Positions 9,317-18,199 of a stretch of DNA of 64,000 nt are shown here, in pieces. Each line of letters starts with the position of its first letter. Position 1 is the first letter of the stretch. The notes beneath the pieces are model-generated. The model was not told the origin of the DNA. It did not search any database and saw nothing but the letters and a program-made list of their open reading frames with translations. A program made the translations under genes and the position numbers. The DNA comes from an uncultured Lachnospiraceae bacterium (GTDB lineage: Bacteria > Bacillota > Clostridia > Lachnospirales > Lachnospiraceae): NCBI GenBank assembly GCA_910578115.1, contig CAJTPO010000020.1, positions 23,546 to 87,545 of the forward strand, given 5' to 3'.

Positions 9317-9388
9317 GGCGTCTCCCTTTTCATTTAATTCTTGTAATGAGTTGTTCTTTTAAAATTATATCACATTTTTGGTAATTTG

Positions 9389-9482
9389 TGGTAGAATGTA
9401 TAGGACGATAGGGCGAACGTTTGTTTTGATGGTTACGATTCACGGTGAACTGCAACTTTTGATGTGACGTTTTGACGTGACA
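9389..9482 (+). promoter_or_regulatory. Putative promoter and 13-bp direct repeat upstream of the helicase gene
   Basis: TGGTAGAAT at 9389-9397 fits an extended -10 box on the + strand. Downstream, TTTTGATGTGACG (9457-9469) is followed directly by TTTTGACGTGACA (9470-9482), a tandem 13-bp repeat with two differences. Such a repeat between promoter and gene could be an operator. The rest of 9317-9676 holds no gene I can support. Confidence 0.4.
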
Positions 9483-9676
9483 GGTTATTGCTGCTGTCGG
9501 TGTCCGGCATATTGCGGTGGGGCATCCGGCCCTTGGAGAAAGTGGCTTTTTCACGAGCTGGATACATTGCTGTTTGCGATCGGTTGGAACGAAGGGTAAC
9601 AATAGTGCGGCTTGGAATGCGCACGAACTGCATATTTCATGAGAAAATGATGCAGGGAATTGAAATGGAGAGGACT

Positions 9677-12600
9677 ATGAACGCGGTTTTCCGGGATATC
9701 TTCCGTGCGATCCATGAGGGAAAATGGATGAGCATCGAATACCATAACAGAGAAGATCAGATCACGAAATACTGGATTGGCATCCGTGATCTGGACGTTC
9801 ACAGCCGTACCCTTTCGGTGGACGGTCTTCATCTGCGGCAGTATACGGTAGAGTCTTATGACAGGATCCGGATCGATGCCATCCAGTCCTCCAGAATCAT
9901 AGAAGGCTCTTACTGTCCCGTCAATGAAAAGCTGGTTCAGGATATTTATTTAAATCCCCACAAGTATACAGCGCTGTTTGACAACACTGCCAATTTAAAG
10001 ATTCTCGGGTATCTGGAGATGTGCAACCGTCTGGACTGCGTGCCGTACAAGTCGGATTTCAGTCTGGTGCGCTATCTGGATCACGACACGATCAGAGGAG
10101 AGCTGTATCAGCTGAGTCCGGAGCAGTTCCGGGAGATTGTGAAGAATTTCCAGTACCAGTCGGAATCCGACGGGCGGGAGGACGGCCGGCTGCAGATCAG
10201 ACAGCTGGCGATGAATGTCCTAAGCATTCATATGGCGAAAGGGCTGTACGTGCTGGCTTACCGCAAGCTGCATCTGGACGTAAAGCAGCGGGCGCTAAAG
10301 CCGGAGGAAGAGATCACGATCTGCACGGAGTTTGGGATTAAAGAGGAGCGGGGACGGCGTCCTGTGGAGCTTGTGACGAAACAGAGCATCCGCCGGTTTC
10401 TGGACGGCGACGAGTATGAGCTGCTTGCGGATTTCGAGGCGAATCAGGAACGGATCAAGGACTGCATCATGAGGCGGATGCCCAGAGGCAGCTGCAATGT
10501 GGACGACATGCCGTATATTATCGGGCTGGAAGCGGATATTGCGCTGGATCTGCATAAAGAATATCAGGCCGTTATGAAGTTGTATCAGAAAAAGGAAGTG
10601 CCGGTGCCGATCCGGGCCTTTTTCGGAGATCTGCTGGAGCGGCCCAGAAGGACGGCGGCCTATCCGATTGCGCTGATCAACCGGAACATCAACATGGATC
10701 AGTTGCTGGCGATCCACAACGCCATGAAGTATCCGGTAGCCTATATTCAGGGACCGCCGGGCACGGGGAAGACGAATACCATCATCAACACCATCGTGAC
10801 GGCTTTTTTCAATGAGCGCACGGTGCTGTTTGCGTCTTATAATAACCATCCGATCAACGGCGTCTACGAGAAACTCTCCACCATAGAGTATAACGGAAAG
10901 ACGATTCCTTTCCCGATTCTGCGGCTGGGCAACCAGGAGAAGGTGAAGGAGGCGCTTTTGACGATCAGGCGGCTCTACCGGGAGGTGCAGAACGTGAAAG
11001 TGTTCGAGGACACGCTGGACCGCAACAAGGATGACCGGAAGAAGCGGGCCAGACGGCTGTCGGAGCTGCTAAGACGGTATGAGGAGCTGCTGGATCTGCG
11101 GGAACGGGAGGAGACTATAGACCGGGTGCTGGAATATGAGGAGAAAAAGGGCGCTCTGCTGCAGACAATGGCCTTCGAGCAGGACTTGAAGGTCAGGCAG
11201 CGCGGACAGCTCCGCAGGAAGATCGAGGTCACGGGGGAGGTGTCGGAAGCGGAGGCGCTTTCCCTGCTGGATGATAATATAGAAGATCTGAAAAAGTACC
11301 TCTACTATATTTCGGCAGGCTATATCAAGAAGATCGGGCAGCAGAAAAACGCCGACCTGCTGGAGATTCTGGAAATGGAGGAGGACGGAAAGCAGCTGGA
11401 GGCTTTTGGAAGGTATCTGGGGAAAAAGGAGAATATCTTAAAGCTGCAGAAGATCTTTCCGATCATCGCCACTACCTGTATCTCGGCCCATCGTCTCGGA
11501 GAGCCGGAGCCGATGTTTGATATGGTGATCATGGACGAGGCCAGCCAGTGCAATATTGCGGTTTCGCTGGTGCCCATCCTGCGGGGGACGAGCCTGATGC
11601 TGGTAGGCGACCCGCAGCAGCTCAATCCGGTGATTTTGCTGGATGAGCTGACCAACAATAAACTGCGGAAGCGTTATACGGTGTCCGACGAATATGACTA
11701 CCGGAAAAATTCCATCTATAAGACGTATCTGGCCTGTGACGCGGTCAGCGACGAGACGCTTTTGCACAACCATTACCGGTGTCATAAGAATATCATCGGG
11801 TTTAACAACCGTAAGTATTATCATTCCAAACTCAGCATCCTGTCCGAGAGCAGGGAGGAACAGCCCCTTGTTTATCTGGACATGCAGGATACCTTCTCGG
11901 AGCTTAAGAATACGGCGCCGGCGGAGGCCGGTGAGATCGCCAGATATGCCGCGCTGAACAGGGATAAAAATATCGGCGTCATTACGCCCTTTGTCAATCA
12001 GAAGAAGTTGATCGAGGAAGCGCTGGCCCGGGCGAAAGTGGACAATGTGACCTGCGGAACGGTGCATGCCTTTCAGGGGGACGAGAAAGACGTGATTCTT
12101 TTTTCCACGGCGATCACGGAGCAGACCCAGGCGGGCACCTACGAGTGGCTGAAAAACAACAAGGAGCTGATCAATGTGGCAACGTCGCGGGCCAGAGACA
12201 AGCTGATCGTCCTTTCCAGCAGGCAGCATCTGGAACGTCTGCACCAGAAGGAAGGGGAAGACGATCTGTATGAGCTGGCCCAGTATGTGTGGTCCAACGG
12301 AACCTCTGCGGTGACACCCAAGCAGACGGCCTCACGGGCGCTGGGCGTTAAGCCTTTCAGCAGCGCCACGGAGGAGGCTTTTTTGGAAAACCTGAATCAT
12401 GCGCTGGGGAATATCTGGCTGACCCAGAGCCGCTATACGGTCCACAAGGAGGTGGCCATCGCCCATGTCTTTCAGGGGAACGAATGCTGTAATGACCTCT
12501 TTTATAACGGACGCTTTGACTTCGTGGTGTATGAGAAGCACGGAACGACGGAGCTGCCGATCCTGGCCATCGAACTGGACGGCAAAGAGCATTTCGAGGA

Positions 12601-12745
12601 CGAAATAGTGCAAAACCGTGACCGGAAGAAGAAAGCCATCTGCGACGAACATGACCTGCAGCTGATCCGGGTGGAAAATTCCTATGCCAGACGGTATCAG
12701 CATATTAAGGAAATCCTGATCAATTTCTTCTCCATTGCCCATTGA
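9677..12745 (+). CDS. Large SF1 (UPF1-like) helicase with C-terminal DUF2726-like domain
   Basis: The 1022-residue protein has a Walker A (GPPGTGKTNTI) near residue 358, a Walker B/DEAS box (MDEASQCN) near 618 and a C-terminal UvrD/UPF1-type helicase domain (VHAFQGDEKDVILFS, then NVATSRARDKLIVL). Residues about 945-1004 resemble DUF2726, a restriction-endonuclease-like fold (GRFDFVVY, then AIELDGKEHFEDE). The first 90 residues read like a WYL/Sm-like beta-barrel (KWMSIEYHNRED, then VESYDRIRIDAIQSS). I chose the ATG at 9677; the in-frame ATG 12 bases upstream overlaps the ribosome site. The domain set suggests nucleic-acid processing, possibly phage defence or repair, but no partner gene is next to it. 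Confidence 0.85.
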   Translation: MNAVFRDIFRAIHEGKWMSIEYHNREDQITKYWIGIRDLDVHSRTLSVDGLHLRQYTVESYDRIRIDAIQSSRIIEGSYCPVNEKLVQDIYLNPHKYTALFDNTANLKILGYLEMCNRLDCVPYKSDFSLVRYLDHDTIRGELYQLSPEQFREIVKNFQYQSESDGREDGRLQIRQLAMNVLSIHMAKGLYVLAYRKLHLDVKQRALKPEEEITICTEFGIKEERGRRPVELVTKQSIRRFLDGDEYELLADFEANQERIKDCIMRRMPRGSCNVDDMPYIIGLEADIALDLHKEYQAVMKLYQKKEVPVPIRAFFGDLLERPRRTAAYPIALINRNINMDQLLAIHNAMKYPVAYIQGPPGTGKTNTIINTIVTAFFNERTVLFASYNNHPINGVYEKLSTIEYNGKTIPFPILRLGNQEKVKEALLTIRRLYREVQNVKVFEDTLDRNKDDRKKRARRLSELLRRYEELLDLREREETIDRVLEYEEKKGALLQTMAFEQDLKVRQRGQLRRKIEVTGEVSEAEALSLLDDNIEDLKKYLYYISAGYIKKIGQQKNADLLEILEMEEDGKQLEAFGRYLGKKENILKLQKIFPIIATTCISAHRLGEPEPMFDMVIMDEASQCNIAVSLVPILRGTSLMLVGDPQQLNPVILLDELTNNKLRKRYTVSDEYDYRKNSIYKTYLACDAVSDETLLHNHYRCHKNIIGFNNRKYYHSKLSILSESREEQPLVYLDMQDTFSELKNTAPAEAGEIARYAALNRDKNIGVITPFVNQKKLIEEALARAKVDNVTCGTVHAFQGDEKDVILFSTAITEQTQAGTYEWLKNNKELINVATSRARDKLIVLSSRQHLERLHQKEGEDDLYELAQYVWSNGTSAVTPKQTASRALGVKPFSSATEEAFLENLNHALGNIWLTQSRYTVHKEVAIAHVFQGNECCNDLFYNGRFDFVVYEKHGTTELPILAIELDGKEHFEDEIVQNRDRKKKAICDEHDLQLIRVENSYARRYQHIKEILINFFSIAH

Positions 12746-12755
12746 TTCTGTGGAA

Positions 12756-12813
12756 GGCAGGCAGGAAAAGCATGGTGCAGTATATAGGGCTGCCCATGGC
12801 ATTCCTGCCTGCC
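12756..12813. terminator. Hairpin between convergent genes (bidirectional terminator)
   Basis: GGCAGGCAGGAA at 12756-12767 is the exact complement of TTCCTGCCTGCC at 12802-12813. The hairpin lies between the stop codons of the + strand helicase and the - strand Rpn-like gene. No clear U tract follows on either strand, so the terminator call rests on position and stem strength. Confidence 0.55.
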
Positions 12814-12828
12814 GTTGACAGAGGTTCG

Positions 12829-13893
12829 TTACATGCCGGCGAAGTTTAAACCCTGTGCTTCCAGTGACTTTTGCAGGCAGTTGAGTTTGTCGGTTAATGC
12901 TTTTATTTCATCGGCCAGAGCGTTATTCTCATTAACCAGAGCATTTTTTTCATTGGCCAGAGCATTTTTCTCATTAACCAGAGCGTTATTCTCATCGGCC
13001 AGAGCGTTATTCTCATTGACCAGAGCATTTTTCTCATTGGCCAGAGCATTTTTCTCATTGGCCAGAACGTTAATCTCATCATTCAGAGCGTTCCGTTCAT
13101 CCAGCAAGGTTTTGTTTTCCTGGATCAGCGATTCTTTTTCGGAAGTCTGTTGGGCTATGAAATTCTGGAGGTCCCGCTGTGTGCGGTAGTAATCCTCCCG
13201 CGCCTCGCATTCCATGCGGATGCGTTCTTCCCGGGTAAGCTGATAGACGGTTTCGGCGGCTTCTCTTATGGCTTCATTTTCCTGTGCGAGCATATTGATC
13301 TCCTCCCATGTTGTTGCTTTGAACAGTCTTGCCCAGCAGTCAAGTTGAAGGGCTTTATCCTGTTCGGTTGCCAGTTCTATATGAGTTAAGTCTAACACGG
13401 AAAGACGTAGTTTGTCACTATATAATGTACAATCTTTAACATTTAACAGCTGATAAGTGGCATAGAATTCCGGATGTGCAGGGAACAGGGTATAGTTCAG
13501 CAGACCGATCTGAATAACGGGTCTGGCATCCCGATAGTCTTTTCCGGCCTGGAGCGTATCAAAACTTCTGCAAAGATAACTCAGGGAACGTTCTACCCAG
13601 TTATGCTGGTTGATCACCTGGAGTTCCAGATTGATGATGGCGAGATCATTCAGATGGACTTTGACATCCAGAATAAAGGTTTTGTCCGTGAAGGAAGTAC
13701 CCAGTTCGATGGGATTGGTGATCTCTGCGGTGGAGACTTCTTCTGCGGTAAGGTGCAGAAGAGAGCAGATCAGGCCCTTTAATACTGCATTATTGCGTTG
13801 CAGAAGAGCGCGGAAAAGATAGTCGTTGGTCATGGGAATGACAAGCGGACCGGAGGTGGGAAATGTTTGATGCGAAAATTTGAATTGTGTCAT
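12829..13893 (-). CDS. Rpn-like PD-(D/E)XK nuclease/putative transposase with expanded coiled-coil tail
   Basis: The 354-residue protein starts with the Rpn/PDDEXK-transposase pattern (VIPMTNDYLFRALLQRN, then ILDVKVHLNDLAIINLELQV). D and ExQ are the expected nuclease residues. These proteins promote RecA-independent recombination or act in phage interactions. Residues about 250-340 are a long coiled coil made of repeated heptads such as NALANEK and NALVNEN, encoded by 21-bp tandem repeats. The N-terminal half is of normal family length; the repeat tail is an added, probably length-variable part. Confidence 0.85.
   Translation of the reverse strand: MTQFKFSHQTFPTSGPLVIPMTNDYLFRALLQRNNAVLKGLICSLLHLTAEEVSTAEITNPIELGTSFTDKTFILDVKVHLNDLAIINLELQVINQHNWVERSLSYLCRSFDTLQAGKDYRDARPVIQIGLLNYTLFPAHPEFYATYQLLNVKDCTLYSDKLRLSVLDLTHIELATEQDKALQLDCWARLFKATTWEEINMLAQENEAIREAAETVYQLTREERIRMECEAREDYYRTQRDLQNFIAQQTSEKESLIQENKTLLDERNALNDEINVLANEKNALANEKNALVNENNALADENNALVNEKNALANEKNALVNENNALADEIKALTDKLNCLQKSLEAQGLNFAGM
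12912..13100 (-). repeat. 21-bp tandem repeat encoding heptads in the Rpn-like gene
   Basis: About nine units of the form CCAGAGCNTTNTTCTCATNN (as read on the + strand) follow one another with few changes. Each encodes one seven-residue coiled-coil repeat. The unit length keeps the reading frame, so unit gain or loss would change the coiled-coil length without breaking the gene. Confidence 0.9.
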
Positions 13894-14336
13894 AGAAATG
13901 TCCTTTCTTTGGTAAGATGTGTCCGGGGCTGCAGTGCTGCAGAACCGAGGTAAATGAAGTTACATAGATTTGATAAAAAGTGTTGAAAGAATGGTGCAAC
14001 TCTTTTAAGATAGGTTATAGCACAGGGTGGTATGAAAGGCAATAGAAAGAAGAGCGGCAGCACGTAGAAAAATCAGGCCGTCTATGGGGTGAATAAAACC
14101 AACAGATACCATGTATGGTATTATGTATGTCGTTTAAAGTGGAATTACTACTATATATGTATTGTACAAAATTCACATAGGATATTGGGAAATTATGCTG
14201 ATATGCAATGACAGGCGTATCTATCCATTTGGGATAATGGTATTTGGGGTCAGTGCCTGCCCTGTCTGAGAAAACACTGGAGAAGGCACTGCACATGGAA
14301 ATTAAATGTACACAATATTGACGAAGGAGGATATCT
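13894..14336. other. Intergenic region upstream of alpha-galactosidase with a 16-bp palindrome
   Basis: The stretch has no supported gene. It contains ATACCATGTATGGTAT at 14106-14121, a palindrome with 7-bp arms that could be an operator for the galactosidase gene. GAAGGAGGATATCT lies right before the ATG at 14337. No further element is clear. Confidence 0.4.
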
Positions 14337-16562
14337 ATGAATATCGTATATCATGAAAATACCGGAACGTTTCATCTGTATAATGACAGGATCAGCTACA
14401 TTATGACGATCCTGCGAAACGGCCATCTGGGGCAGTTGTATTTCGGGAAGCAGATCCGGGACAAGGAGGATTTCTACTATTTCCTGGAGATGAGTGAGCG
14501 ACCCATGTCGTCTGGTATTTATGAGAATGACAGGAGCTTTTCGCTGGAGCATATCCGGCAGGAATATCCGGTGTTTGGCACTACAGATTACCGGCAGCCG
14601 GCAGTGGAGGTACGGCAGGAGAATGGCAGCCGCATCTCGGACTTTTGCTACAAGGGCCATGTGATCACGGACGGGAAACCTGTTCTGCCGGGATTGCCGG
14701 CGACCTATACGGAGGCGGACGAGGAGGCGAAGACGCTGACCGTTATGTTAGAGGATGCGGTGACGGGGGTGCAGGTGGAACTGTACTATACGATCTTTGC
14801 CAGAGGAGGCGTACTGGCGCGCAGTGTGCGGATCAGCAACGGTGGCACGCAGGCCGTGCGCCTGAGCCGGGCCATGAGTCTGTGCCTGGATCTGCCGGAC
14901 AGAGAGTATGTGTGGCAGCAGCTTTCCGGCTGCTGGGCCAGAGAATGTCATATTCGTACCCGCAATCTGGAGCCGGGCATCACTGCCATCGGCAGTATGC
15001 GGGGCAACTCCTCTCATGAGCATAATCCTTTTGTGGTGCTGAGGCGGCCGAATGCCGACGAGCGGCAGGGGGAGGTCATCGGTATTTCCCTTGTCTACAG
15101 CGGCAATTTCAGACTGCAGGCGGAAGTGGATGCGCATGATACGCTGCGGTTGCTGGCGGGGATCGATCCGGAGACTTTCGAGTGGAAGCTGGAGAGCGGG
15201 GAATCTTTTCAGACACCGGAGGCTGTTATGGTCTATACCGACCGGGGACTGAACCATATGAGCCAGACCTTTCATAAGCTGTACCAGAGACGGCTGGCCA
15301 GAGGTTACTGGCGTGACAGGGTGCGGCCGATCCTCAATAACAACTGGGAAGCGACGTATTTTGATTTTACGGAAGAACGTCTGGTGGAGATCGCATCAAA
15401 GGCGAAAGAATGCGGCGTGGAGCTTTTTGTTCTGGACGACGGGTGGTTTGGCGCAAGAAGCAGCGACAGGGCCGGTCTGGGAGACTGGCAGGCCAACAGG
15501 GACAGGCTGCCCAACGGCATCACCGGGCTGGCGGAGCGGATCGAGGCAATGGGGATGCGGTTTGGACTCTGGTTCGAGCCGGAGATGACCAACAAGGATT
15601 CGGATTTCTACCGGGCACATCCGGACTGGATCCTGGCGACGCCGGAGCGCAGTCAGTCCCACGGCAGATATCAGCATGTACTGGATTTTTCCAGAAAAGA
15701 GGTGGTGGATGCCATTTATGAGCAGATGGCGGCAATCTTAAGGGAAGCGAAAATTTCTTATATCAAATGGGATATGAACCGCAGCATCACGGAATGCTAT
15801 TCGGCAGGCTGGCCGGCGGACCGGCAGGGAGAGATCTACCACCGGTATATACTGGGAGTGTACGATCTGTATGACCGGCTGACGACAGAATTCCCGCAGG
15901 TACTCTTTGAGTCCTGTTCCAGCGGCGGCGGGCGGTTCGATCCGGGGATGCTCTACTATGCGCCCCAGGGCTGGGTCAGTGACGACAGTGACGCGGTGGA
16001 ACGGTTGAAAATTCAATATGGCACTTCCTTGTGCTATCCGGTAAGCAGCATGGGTACGCATGTGTCTGTGGCGCCCAACCATCAGGTATTCCGCGATACG
16101 CCGCTGCATACGAGAGCCAATGTGGCGTATTTTGGTACTTTTGGCTATGAACTGGATCTGAATAAGCTGAGTGAGGAAGAGAACGAGGAAGTGAAGGAAC
16201 AGATCGCCTTTATGAAAAAATACAGGCAGGTACTGCAGTACGGTACGTTCTACCGGCTGAAAAGTCCCTTCGAGGGGAACGAGACTGTCTGGATGGCGGT
16301 GAGCGAGGACCAGAAGACCGCGCTGGTGGGCTGGTATCGTGTGCTCAACTGTGTCAACGGCAGCTATACGAGGGTGCGGCTGGAAGGACTAAATCCGTCT
16401 TACTGTTACCGGAATGTGTACAGCGGCACAACGCATTTTGGGGATGAACTGATGTGTGCGGGACTGATCACCAGCGACGAGACGGCCGGGCAGGTGCCGG
16501 CCGGGGTGAAGCCCTATACGGATTTTGAATCCAGGATCTATGTGCTGGAGGCAGAAGACTGA
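14337..16562 (+). CDS. GH36 alpha-galactosidase
   Basis: The 741-residue protein has the standard length and domain order of bacterial GH36 enzymes: an N-terminal beta-sandwich, a (beta/alpha)8 barrel and a C-terminal sheet. The catalytic nucleophile is the Asp in YIKWDMNR (about residue 479). The acid/base is the first Asp of SDDSDAVER (about residue 549). It hydrolyses terminal alpha-1,6-galactosides such as raffinose, melibiose and stachyose. No signal peptide is visible, so it acts in the cytoplasm on imported oligosaccharides. No sugar transporter is adjacent. Confidence 0.96.
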   Translation: MNIVYHENTGTFHLYNDRISYIMTILRNGHLGQLYFGKQIRDKEDFYYFLEMSERPMSSGIYENDRSFSLEHIRQEYPVFGTTDYRQPAVEVRQENGSRISDFCYKGHVITDGKPVLPGLPATYTEADEEAKTLTVMLEDAVTGVQVELYYTIFARGGVLARSVRISNGGTQAVRLSRAMSLCLDLPDREYVWQQLSGCWARECHIRTRNLEPGITAIGSMRGNSSHEHNPFVVLRRPNADERQGEVIGISLVYSGNFRLQAEVDAHDTLRLLAGIDPETFEWKLESGESFQTPEAVMVYTDRGLNHMSQTFHKLYQRRLARGYWRDRVRPILNNNWEATYFDFTEERLVEIASKAKECGVELFVLDDGWFGARSSDRAGLGDWQANRDRLPNGITGLAERIEAMGMRFGLWFEPEMTNKDSDFYRAHPDWILATPERSQSHGRYQHVLDFSRKEVVDAIYEQMAAILREAKISYIKWDMNRSITECYSAGWPADRQGEIYHRYILGVYDLYDRLTTEFPQVLFESCSSGGGRFDPGMLYYAPQGWVSDDSDAVERLKIQYGTSLCYPVSSMGTHVSVAPNHQVFRDTPLHTRANVAYFGTFGYELDLNKLSEEENEEVKEQIAFMKKYRQVLQYGTFYRLKSPFEGNETVWMAVSEDQKTALVGWYRVLNCVNGSYTRVRLEGLNPSYCYRNVYSGTTHFGDELMCAGLITSDETAGQVPAGVKPYTDFESRIYVLEAED

Positions 16563-16588
16563 AAATGAAAGGCAATAAGGAATGCCAT

Positions 16589-16622
16589 AACAGGAGGGCT
16601 GTCATGCGACGGCCCTCCTGTT
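16589..16622. terminator. Strong hairpin between convergent galactosidase and fucU genes
   Basis: AACAGGAGGGC (16589-16599) pairs perfectly with GCCCTCCTGTT (16612-16622) around a 12-base loop. It sits between the two convergent stop codons, so it can end transcription from either side. The flanking T tracts are weak. Confidence 0.65.
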
Positions 16623-16628
16623 GTCAAG

Positions 16629-17066
16629 TCAGGTTACGACACCCTTTTGGAGCATGATATTGGCATACAGTGCAGTCTCACCTGTGGCAATGATCGCATA
16701 TGCCGTTTTTGCCTCATCGTAGAAAGAAAATCGTTCCAGATAACCGATCGCGTCCCGCTCTGCCGAACCGGTGTCGGTGACAATTTCTTCATAAGACTTC
16801 CAGATCGGCGTTTCCACCGGATCACCGGGCATGACCTGCATCAGCCGGACGGGATGTTCGACATAAGTGTCAAGCGGGAATACCTGCAAGATCGCACGCA
16901 GGAGTTCGCAGGTACCATGACCGTCCATGCGTATCACGATGGCATCCTTTCCTATTGATTCGGCAGGAAAATTTCCGTCTGCAATGATGAGCCTGTCGCT
17001 GTGCCCCATCTCGCACAGCACTTTCAGCAGCCCCGGCGATAAAATTTTTGGAATGCCTTTCAGCAT
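16629..17066 (-). CDS. fucU: L-fucose mutarotase-like protein (RbsD/FucU family)
   Basis: The 145-residue protein matches the RbsD/FucU fold. It has the conserved start MLKGIPKILSPGLLKVLCEM, then GHSDRLIIADGNFPA (catalytic His in GH) and a C-terminal TGETALYANIMLQKG. FucU interconverts alpha- and beta-L-fucose in the cytoplasm. I chose the ATG at 17066, preceded by CAGAAATGAGGTTTATC; an in-frame ATG 12 bases earlier overlaps that site. It is last in an operon with an aldo/keto reductase and a Zn-dehydrogenase, suggesting oxidation of fucose or a similar sugar. The symbol rests on family resemblance. Confidence 0.85.
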   Translation of the reverse strand: MLKGIPKILSPGLLKVLCEMGHSDRLIIADGNFPAESIGKDAIVIRMDGHGTCELLRAILQVFPLDTYVEHPVRLMQVMPGDPVETPIWKSYEEIVTDTGSAERDAIGYLERFSFYDEAKTAYAIIATGETALYANIMLQKGVVT

Positions 17067-17153
17067 GATAAACCTCATTTCTGCGCTGCCTTGTGTGCAG
17101 CAGGAGTCTGTGTCAGGCAGCGCATGGCCACAGACAATGCACAGGATCTATGT

Positions 17154-18155
17154 CTATATCTCATCTATATCCCAGAGGTCTTCCCATCCCCTGGCGCCTT
17201 CCCAAAGAAAGACCTGGCCTTTGATCAGTCGGCAGTTTTTATCTTCCTGTCGTATTGCCTCCATTTCCTGCTCTGTCAGAGGATCCTCCGTGACGCATTT
17301 CAGATTGGACAGGTACTGCGATTCTTTTACGGAAAAGGGAATCGGTACCTGGCCGCGCTGCGCCGCCCATTTCAAGCAGATTACAGCCGGATGTACGCCG
17401 TGCGCTCTGGCTGCTGCGGCAACTGCCGGCAGTTCGATATCTGCCACGTCATCTGCGGTTCTGTCCCGCTCGGGTCTGGATGGAGAACCAATGGGACAAT
17501 ATCCGATGGGCAGGATGTTGTGTGCTGTTGCGAAATCAAACAGCTCCGGCTGCTGGAAAGACGGATGCAGCTCCATTTCCAGGGCTGCAGGTTTGATGCG
17601 GCATAACGGCAGCACTGCTTTCAGCTTGGGAATGGTCATGTTGCTCATGCCGATGTAGCGCACGAGTTTCCTGTCTACCAGCTCTTCGCACTGCCGCCAG
17701 GTCTGCATAAATTCGTCCACCGAAAAGGGTTTTGAATCAGGATTTCTGGAATCGCCGCTGCAGCCGGGGGCATGGTAGTTGGGAAACGGCCAGTGCACGA
17801 AATACAGATCAAGATACTCCAGACCCAGATCCTGCAGGCTCTTCTGGCAGGAGGTAAGGACCTGCCCTTCTCCGTGCATGTCATTCCACACCTTGGAAGT
17901 GATAAACAGATCTTGGCGCCGGATTACGTTCTCTGTGAAAAGACGGCCGAGTACCGTGCCGATCTGCTTTTCATTCTGATAGACCGCCGCACAGTCAATC
18001 AGACGGTAGCCGTATTGTATGGCACCGTATACTGCCTCGGAAACGGTTTCGGCATCGTACTTATCCGATCCGAAAGTTCCCAGGCCTATAGCGGGGATTT
18101 TCTCCCCGCTGTACAGTTCTCTTGTTGGTATTTTGTTCTGTTCTATTTTTAACAT
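17154..18155 (-). CDS. Aldo/keto reductase
   Basis: The 333-residue NAD(P)H-dependent enzyme has the AKR tetrad: Asp and Tyr in LIDCAAVYQNE, Lys in FITSKVWND and His in YFVHWPFP. A phosphate-binding region near the C-terminus (PIPFSVKESQYLSNL) follows, although the usual SA/TxxR is altered. I chose the ATG at 18155 after AGGAGAGGTGTCA; a GTG six bases earlier is also in frame. It sits between fucU and a medium-chain dehydrogenase, so a sugar or polyol substrate is likely. Confidence 0.9.
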   Translation of the reverse strand: MLKIEQNKIPTRELYSGEKIPAIGLGTFGSDKYDAETVSEAVYGAIQYGYRLIDCAAVYQNEKQIGTVLGRLFTENVIRRQDLFITSKVWNDMHGEGQVLTSCQKSLQDLGLEYLDLYFVHWPFPNYHAPGCSGDSRNPDSKPFSVDEFMQTWRQCEELVDRKLVRYIGMSNMTIPKLKAVLPLCRIKPAALEMELHPSFQQPELFDFATAHNILPIGYCPIGSPSRPERDRTADDVADIELPAVAAAARAHGVHPAVICLKWAAQRGQVPIPFSVKESQYLSNLKCVTEDPLTEQEMEAIRQEDKNCRLIKGQVFLWEGARGWEDLWDIDEI

Positions 18156-18199
18156 TGACACCTCTCCTGGTATGATTCGATTTTATTGCCTTAATGTTT

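Noticed and set aside
12912..13100. CRISPR-like repeat array
   Set aside because: The 21-bp units are directly contiguous without spacers and lie in frame inside a coding gene, encoding coiled-coil heptads. No cas genes are present.
14015..14296. 93-codon minus-strand frame upstream of alpha-galactosidase
   Set aside because: No start signal or domain; the region is better explained as a promoter region with a palindrome.
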